A stretch of 64,000 nt of DNA, from positions 9,109 through 73,108 of the forward strand of contig JAZSQK010000010.1 in assembly GCA_045537915.1 (NCBI GenBank), written 5' to 3'. This document shows positions 59,441 through 64,000 of this stretch, in pieces (the stretch's first letter is position 1; every line of letters starts with the position of its first letter). Below the pieces are notes generated by a model that saw nothing but the letters and a program-made list of their open reading frames with translations, did not search any database and was not told the origin of the DNA. Made by a program: the position numbers and the translations under genes. Origin of the DNA: SFWF01 sp045537915. GTDB taxonomy: Bacteria > Bacillota > Clostridia > Oscillospirales > Acutalibacteraceae.

Positions 59441-60205
59441 ATGCTCTTAACCATTGATATCGGAAACACAAATATTACACTCGGACTCTTTGATGACTCG
59501 ATTCTTCAGATGACAGGAAGAATTGCCACCGATGCAAAAAAGACCGCCGACCAGTACGCCATAGAGATAAAGGATATTCTCTCGCTTCACGCTCAGAGCG
59601 TTGCCTCGGTTGAGGACTGCATAATCAGCTCGGTTTCTCCCGTTGTTGCCGCCTCGGTAAGCGCTGCGGTCGCCATTCTTTGCGATACCGTTCCCCTTAT
59701 GCTCGGCCCCGGTGTCAAAACAGGGCTTAATATAAAGATTGATAACCCCGCTCAGCTCGGCGCAGACCTTGCCGCAGGGGCTGTAGGAGCATTGGCAGAA
59801 TACACAATGCCCTGTATAGTTATTGATATGGGTACCGCAACCACCATTTCGGTTCTTGATGAGGATGGAAACTTCCTCGGCGGCTCTATCTGTGCAGGAA
59901 TGAATCTTACTTTGAGCGCCTTAGCTTCGGGCACCGCCGCTCTGCCTTCAATCAGTATATCCAATCCCAAATCGGTGATCGGACATAACACGGTCGACTG
60001 TATGCAGTCGGGTATCGTTTACGGCACCGCCGCCATGCTTGACGGACTTATTGAGCGCATCGAGGAGGAGCTTGGTCAGACGGCTACGGTCGTCGCTACG
60101 GGCGGTCTTTCAAAGGACATTATAAACTACTGCCGCAAGGATATCATATATAATGAAAACCTTCTTCTTGACGGCCTTCGCATAATTTACGAGAAGAATA
60201 ATTAA
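59441..60205 (+). CDS. coaX: Type III pantothenate kinase
   Basis: 254 residues from ATG at 59441 behind AAAAGGAG. ASKHA-fold motifs: TIDIGNTNITLGLF (phosphate 1), the Asp/Thr of VIDMGTATTI and GGLSKDI. First step of CoA synthesis from pantothenate. The next gene encodes an ECF substrate-binding subunit, which suggests uptake and phosphorylation of the same vitamin. Confidence 0.95.
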   Translation: MLLTIDIGNTNITLGLFDDSILQMTGRIATDAKKTADQYAIEIKDILSLHAQSVASVEDCIISSVSPVVAASVSAAVAILCDTVPLMLGPGVKTGLNIKIDNPAQLGADLAAGAVGALAEYTMPCIVIDMGTATTISVLDEDGNFLGGSICAGMNLTLSALASGTAALPSISISNPKSVIGHNTVDCMQSGIVYGTAAMLDGLIERIEEELGQTATVVATGGLSKDIINYCRKDIIYNENLLLDGLRIIYEKNN

Positions 60206-60242
60206 AAGGGCCGAGGGAAATGTGTCTGCGACACCATCCTTA

Positions 60243-60297
60243 CCCCCCTTTTCCCTTTCCCTTTTCCCCTTTCCCTTTTCCCCTTTCCCTTTTCCCT
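60243..60297. repeat. Long CCCTTTTCCC polypyrimidine tract
   Basis: About ten C-runs of three to four (or longer) with T-rich linkers. Same element type as at 57468, 58152 and 60402, in the coaX-ECF gap (272 bp). Confidence 0.75.
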
Positions 60298-60298
60298 T

Positions 60299-60326
60299 AT
60301 TTAATCCTGCCGAAAGGCAGATTAAA
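60299..60326. other. Hairpin between the two polypyrimidine tracts
   Basis: TTTAATC-CTGCC-gaaa-GGCAG-ATTAAA: a strong stem with a GAAA tetraloop and a one-base bulge, at the left end of the 104-bp segment between the tracts. The remainder of the segment shows no gene. Confidence 0.6.
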
Positions 60327-60401
60327 ATATTATGAACTGCACCAAAGGTTTCTTATTTGGGCAAAACGGAAATTAAAGAAATGATGCCTCGGCACATTTA
60401 C

Positions 60402-60444
60402 TTTTCCCCTTTCCCTTTTCCCCTTTCCCCTTTCCCCTTTCCCT
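60402..60444. repeat. CCCTTTTCCC polypyrimidine tract, second copy
   Basis: Direct repeat of the 60243-60297 tract; it ends about 33 bp before the start of the ECF S-component gene. Confidence 0.7.
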
Positions 60445-60477
60445 AAAACCCTATGGGCAGTATCGGAGGTAGAATTT

Positions 60478-61074
60478 ATGAAAACAAAAAAACAAAATCT
60501 CTTTAGGCTGACTCTGGTCAGTCTGTTCATTGCCTTAATGATGGTAATGAACTTCACACCTATCGGTTATATTACTACGGGTCTCTTTTCAATTACCCTT
60601 ATGACCATACCGGTGGCTCTAGGCGCCGCTTGTGCCGGTATATGGGGCGGAGCTGTGCTCGGAGTAGTCTTTGGACTGACAAGCTTCCTGCAGGCCTTCG
60701 GCATCGGTTTTATGATCGATCCGTCAGCCGCTCTTCTTTTTAATACCGACCCTTTGGCTTACACCCTTACCTGTTTTGTTCCTCGTATCACAGTCGGTGT
60801 CGTTGCAGGTCTTATCTTCAGAGCCTTTGAAAAGAGCGGCAAGGTAGGTGTCCCCGCCTTTATTTGCTCGGCGGCATCTGTTCCTCTGCTTAACACCCTG
60901 CTTTTTATGGGCTTTTATGCATTTCTTTACAGGGACACCGTTTTAGCCGGTAAATCGGTAATGGCTGTAATCTTCAGCGCTCTGACCGTAAACTTTATAA
61001 TCGAGCTTTGCGTGACCCTTCTTGCCGCAACGGCCATAAACAAACTCATATACACTGTTGTTAAAAAGCTTTAA
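60478..61074 (+). CDS. ECF transporter S component, probably pantothenate (PanT-like)
   Basis: 198 residues, ATG behind CGGAGG. Six membrane helices; N-terminal basic stretch and helix 1 ending in NFTPIGYI, then helix 2-3 GVVFGLTSF ... typical of ECF S components. The EcfA/EcfT module is not in the window, as usual for group II. Placement after coaX makes pantothenate the best guess for the substrate. Confidence 0.82.
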   Translation: MKTKKQNLFRLTLVSLFIALMMVMNFTPIGYITTGLFSITLMTIPVALGAACAGIWGGAVLGVVFGLTSFLQAFGIGFMIDPSAALLFNTDPLAYTLTCFVPRITVGVVAGLIFRAFEKSGKVGVPAFICSAASVPLLNTLLFMGFYAFLYRDTVLAGKSVMAVIFSALTVNFIIELCVTLLAATAINKLIYTVVKKL

Positions 61075-61080
61075 TATTTG

Positions 61081-61111
61081 CCGACATCTTTTGCAAGATG
61101 TCGGTTTTTTT
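61081..61111 (+). terminator. Terminator after the ECF S-component gene
   Basis: 10-bp perfect stem CCGACATCTT / AAGATGTCGG with a TTGC loop, then T7. Confidence 0.88.
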
Positions 61112-61191
61112 GGTTTTTACACCTTATTTATTATAAATAATGCGAAAATTTTCATAAATTTCTGAAAAACACTTTCTTTTTTCGAAAAATG

Positions 61192-61200
61192 TGATATAAT
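61192..61200 (+). promoter_or_regulatory. Extended -10 promoter of ppdK
   Basis: TGATATAAT is a perfect extended -10 (TGnTATAAT). No good -35 was found at 17 bp. The leader before the start codon would be about 70 nt. Confidence 0.55.
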
Positions 61201-61277
61201 TAAGTGCTACCCTATGTAATTTGGGTGTTAATTACTTAAAAAACAGACTAAAGTCTGAAAATTCAGGAGGTAAAATT

Positions 61278-63908
61278 ATGAGCCACAAGTTTGTCTACCT
61301 TTTCAAAGAAGGCGACGCTAGCATGCGTGAGCTTCTCGGCGGTAAGGGCGCTAACCTTGCAGAGATGACCAAAATCGGTCTTCCCGTTCCCCAGGGTTTC
61401 ACCGTAACTACCGAAGCTTGCACACAGTACTATGAAGACGGAAGAAAGATCAACGATGATATCCAGGCACAGATCATGGAATACATCGACAAGATGGAAG
61501 AAATCACCGGCAAGAAGTTCGGCGACAAGGAGAATCCCCTACTCGTTTCTGTTCGTTCCGGTGCTCGTGCATCCATGCCCGGTATGATGGATACCATTCT
61601 TAACCTCGGTCTTAACGAAGATGTTGTTGAGACTATGGCTGCAAAGAGCGGCAATGCTCGTTGGGCTTATGACTGCTACAGAAGATTCATTCAGATGTAC
61701 TCTGACGTAGTTATGGAAGTTGGTAAGAAGTATTTTGAAGAGCTTATCGACAAGATGAAGGAAGAAAAGGGTGTTACTCAGGACGTTGACCTCACCGCTG
61801 ACGACCTTAAGACCCTTGCAGAGCAGTTCAAGGCTGAATACAAGTCCAAGATCGGTAAGGACTTCCCCTCCGATCCCAAAGAGCAGCTTATGGGCGCTGT
61901 TGAGGCTGTTTTCCGTTCATGGGATAACCCCCGTGCAAACGTTTACCGCCGTGACAACGATATTCCCTACTCATGGGGTACAGCTGTCAACGTTCAGATG
62001 ATGGCTTTCGGTAACATGGGTGACAACTGCGGTACTGGTGTTGCTTTCACACGTGACCCCGCTACAGGCGAAAAGGGTCTTATGGGCGAGTTCCTCACAA
62101 ACGCACAGGGTGAGGACGTTGTTGCAGGTGTTCGTACTCCGATGCCGATTGCTGAGATGGCAGACAAGTTCCCCGCTGCTTTCAAGCAGTGCACCGAAGT
62201 TTGCGCTATCCTGGAAGATCACTACCGTGATATGCAGGATATGGAGTTCACCGTTGAGGACGGCAAGCTCTACATGCTGCAGACCCGTAACGGCAAGCGT
62301 ACCGCTAAGGCCGCTCTGAAGATCGCTTGCGATCTGGTTGACGAGGGCATGATCGACGAGAAGCAGGCTGTTGCTATGATCGATCCCCGTAACCTGGATA
62401 CTCTGCTGCATCCCCAGTTCGACACCAAGGCACTGAAGGAAGCTGCTCCCGCCGGCCGTGGCCTGGGCGCATCTCCCGGCGCTGCTTGCGGTAAGGTGGT
62501 CTTCACCGCTGAGGACGCTGTTGAGTGGAATGCTCGCGGCGAGAAGGTTGTTCTGGTTCGTCTGGAGACCTCTCCCGAAGATATCACCGGCATGAAGGCT
62601 GCTCAGGGCATCCTGACTGTCCGTGGCGGCATGACCTCCCACGCAGCCGTTGTTGCCCGTGGTATGGGTACCTGCTGCGTTTCCGGCTGTGGCGACATCA
62701 AGATGGACGAGGAGAACAAGCAGTTCACTCTGGCCGGCAAGACCTACCACGAGGGCGACTTCATCTCCATCGACGGTTCCACCGGCTGCATCTACGACGG
62801 CATTATCCCCACTGTGGATGCTGAGATCGCCGGCGAGTTCGGCCGCATCATGGCTTGGGCTGACAAGTATAGAACCTTGAAGGTTCGTACCAACGCTGAT
62901 ACTCCCGCCGACGCTAAGAAGGCTAAGGAGCTGGGCGCTGAAGGCATCGGCCTGTGCCGTACCGAGCATATGTTCTTCGAGGCTGACCGTATCGCTGCAA
63001 TCCGCGAGATGATCTGCTCCGATACCGTTGAGGAGCGCGAGGCTGCTCTGGCTAAGATCCTGCCCTACCAGCAGGGTGACTTCGAGAAGCTGTACGAGGC
63101 TCTCGAGGGTATGCCCGTGTGCATCCGTTTCCTGGATCCCCCTCTGCACGAGTTCGTTCCCACTGAGGAAGCTGACATCGCTCTGCTGGCTGAAACCCAG
63201 GGCAAGAGCGTTGCTGACATCAAGAACATCATCTCCAGCCTCCACGAGTTCAACCCCATGATGGGTCACCGTGGCTGCCGTCTGAGCGTTACCTACCCCG
63301 AAATCGCTAAGATGCAGACCAAGGCTGTTATCCGTGCTGCTATCAATGTGCAGAAGGCACATCCCGACTGGGCAGTTGTTCCCGAGATCATGATCCCCCT
63401 GACCGGCGAGAGCAAGGAGCTGAAGTTCGTTAAGGACATCGTTATCGAGATCGCTGAGGCTGAGATCGCTGCTGCAGGCGTTAAGCTGCACTACGAGGTC
63501 GGCACCATGGTCGAGATCCCCAGAGCTTGCCTGGTTGCTGATGAGATGGCTAAGGAAGCTGAGTTCTTCTGCTTCGGCACCAACGACCTGACCCAGATGA
63601 CCTTCGGCTTCAGCCGTGACGATGCAGGCAAGTTCCTGACCGCTTACTACGAGAGCAAGATCTACGAGAACGATCCCTTCGCTAAGCTGGACCAGAACGG
63701 TGTCGGCAAGCTGATGGAGATGGCTGTTACCAACGGCCGCGCTGCTAACTCCAAGCTGCACTGCGGTATCTGCGGTGAACACGGTGGTGACCCCTCTTCC
63801 ATCGAATTCTGCCATAAGATCGGCCTGGACTACGTTTCCTGCTCTCCCTTCCGCGTTCCCGTTGCCCGCCTGGCTGCTGCGCAGGCCGCAATCGCCGAAT
63901 CTAAGTAA
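61278..63908 (+). CDS. ppdK: Pyruvate, phosphate dikinase (mosaic codon usage)
   Basis: 876 residues from ATG at 61278 with AGGAGG upstream. ATP-binding domain (about 1-340), phospho-His domain with GGMTSHAAVVARGMG, and PEP/pyruvate domain with GLCRTEHMFF and LHCGICGEHGGDP. All catalytic blocks are intact. It interconverts PEP and pyruvate with AMP/PPi, a hallmark of PPi-based energy metabolism in anaerobes. Oddly, the first 17 Leu codons contain no CTG (CTT/CTC/CTA only). From codon 312 on, 34 of 38 are CTG, the rest CTC or TTG, and none is CTT. The change falls close to the border between the ATP-binding and phospho-His domains. Confidence 0.95.
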   Translation: MSHKFVYLFKEGDASMRELLGGKGANLAEMTKIGLPVPQGFTVTTEACTQYYEDGRKINDDIQAQIMEYIDKMEEITGKKFGDKENPLLVSVRSGARASMPGMMDTILNLGLNEDVVETMAAKSGNARWAYDCYRRFIQMYSDVVMEVGKKYFEELIDKMKEEKGVTQDVDLTADDLKTLAEQFKAEYKSKIGKDFPSDPKEQLMGAVEAVFRSWDNPRANVYRRDNDIPYSWGTAVNVQMMAFGNMGDNCGTGVAFTRDPATGEKGLMGEFLTNAQGEDVVAGVRTPMPIAEMADKFPAAFKQCTEVCAILEDHYRDMQDMEFTVEDGKLYMLQTRNGKRTAKAALKIACDLVDEGMIDEKQAVAMIDPRNLDTLLHPQFDTKALKEAAPAGRGLGASPGAACGKVVFTAEDAVEWNARGEKVVLVRLETSPEDITGMKAAQGILTVRGGMTSHAAVVARGMGTCCVSGCGDIKMDEENKQFTLAGKTYHEGDFISIDGSTGCIYDGIIPTVDAEIAGEFGRIMAWADKYRTLKVRTNADTPADAKKAKELGAEGIGLCRTEHMFFEADRIAAIREMICSDTVEEREAALAKILPYQQGDFEKLYEALEGMPVCIRFLDPPLHEFVPTEEADIALLAETQGKSVADIKNIISSLHEFNPMMGHRGCRLSVTYPEIAKMQTKAVIRAAINVQKAHPDWAVVPEIMIPLTGESKELKFVKDIVIEIAEAEIAAAGVKLHYEVGTMVEIPRACLVADEMAKEAEFFCFGTNDLTQMTFGFSRDDAGKFLTAYYESKIYENDPFAKLDQNGVGKLMEMAVTNGRAANSKLHCGICGEHGGDPSSIEFCHKIGLDYVSCSPFRVPVARLAAAQAAIAESK

Positions 63909-63930
63909 TTAGATTTACAAAAAGCAATTC

Positions 63931-63958
63931 AATCCCCGCCGATTGCTCGGCGGGGATT
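63931..63958 (+). terminator. Terminator of ppdK
   Basis: 12-bp perfect stem AATCCCCGCCGA / TCGGCGGGGATT with a TTGC loop. The T-run is weak (CTTGT). Nothing is seen from here to the window end. Confidence 0.7.
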
Positions 63959-64000
63959 CTTGTAAATAGTTGAATTCCCAAAAAGATTTTGCTAAAATAT

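Noticed and set aside
61971..63815. 614-codon open frame on the minus strand opposite ppdK
   Set aside because: It mirrors the biased, CTG-rich second part of ppdK, which avoids stops in the opposite frame. The product has no recognisable domain and there is no ribosome-binding site.

Overview
The window looks like the chromosome of a strictly anaerobic, low-to-medium GC Bacillota of class Clostridia, most likely a gut or rumen Oscillospirales/Ruminococcaceae-type organism. The taxonomy is inference. It rests on dense clostridial-type sigma-A promoters, a T-box, an L10 leader, [FeFe]-hydrogenase-type sensor proteins, glycogen genes glgC-glgD-glgA, meso-DAP dehydrogenase, pyruvate phosphate dikinase and many Fe-S flavoproteins. 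No rRNA, tRNA, CRISPR array, transposase or prophage was seen.

Region 1 (1-14.8 kb, all minus strand) is the most interesting part. One apparent operon of fourteen genes starts from a promoter at about 14.72-14.75 kb. It encodes a small [2Fe-2S] thioredoxin-fold protein, an [FeFe]-hydrogenase-like PAS sensor (HydS type), a SpoIIE/PP2C phosphatase, a malate dehydrogenase built on a lactate dehydrogenase scaffold, class II fumarase, HdrB, HdrC, HdrA, FlxD, FlxC, FlxB, FlxA, a fumarate reductase Fe-S subunit, a fumarate reductase flavoprotein and the start of an aspartate/alanine-exchanger-family transporter. Together they read as malate to fumarate to succinate, with reduction driven by a soluble NADH-dependent Flx-Hdr complex that could bifurcate electrons to ferredoxin and fumarate, followed by export and fronted by a putative H2/redox-sensing module. 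I propose this as the undescribed system of the window.

Region 2 (14.9-27.9 kb) is mostly housekeeping. It holds an Mrp Fe-S carrier ATPase, an S1-domain protein, an alpha/beta hydrolase, a minimal two-gene SUF-like Fe-S assembly system, a ceramidase-like protein, and the rpmG-secE-nusG-rplK-rplA and rplJ-rplL ribosomal clusters with an attenuator-type L10 leader. rlmH, a WalJ-type MBL protein and murA follow. SecE carries a long N-terminal membrane extension.

Region 3 (28-46 kb) holds a SASA esterase, argH, a hydrolase-murF-like-ddl-CDF operon, nif3-glnS-gltX, nrdR, a cyclophilin, a phosphodiesterase, three small unknown genes, a DUF4358 lipoprotein, luxS, a well delimited probable structured ncRNA (43.9-44.16 kb), a DUF2752 and a TM2 protein, and ddh.

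Region 4 (46-50 kb) is accessory. It contains lipoproteins, a SHOCT protein and a small HTH regulator with an operator inside a consensus promoter. The block is bounded by two copies of one strong hairpin, and an array of short hairpins joined by ACTTCAT/ATGAAGT linkers lies beside it.

Region 5 (50-64 kb) holds rplM-rpsI, uppP, glgCDA, an orphan trpB under a T-box, an HTH/DUF6809 pair between inverted GGGAAAA tracts, rpsF-ssb-rpsR, coaX, an ECF S-component, and a ppdK gene whose leucine codon use switches abruptly from CTT/CTC to CTG near codon 312, as in a recombinant gene.
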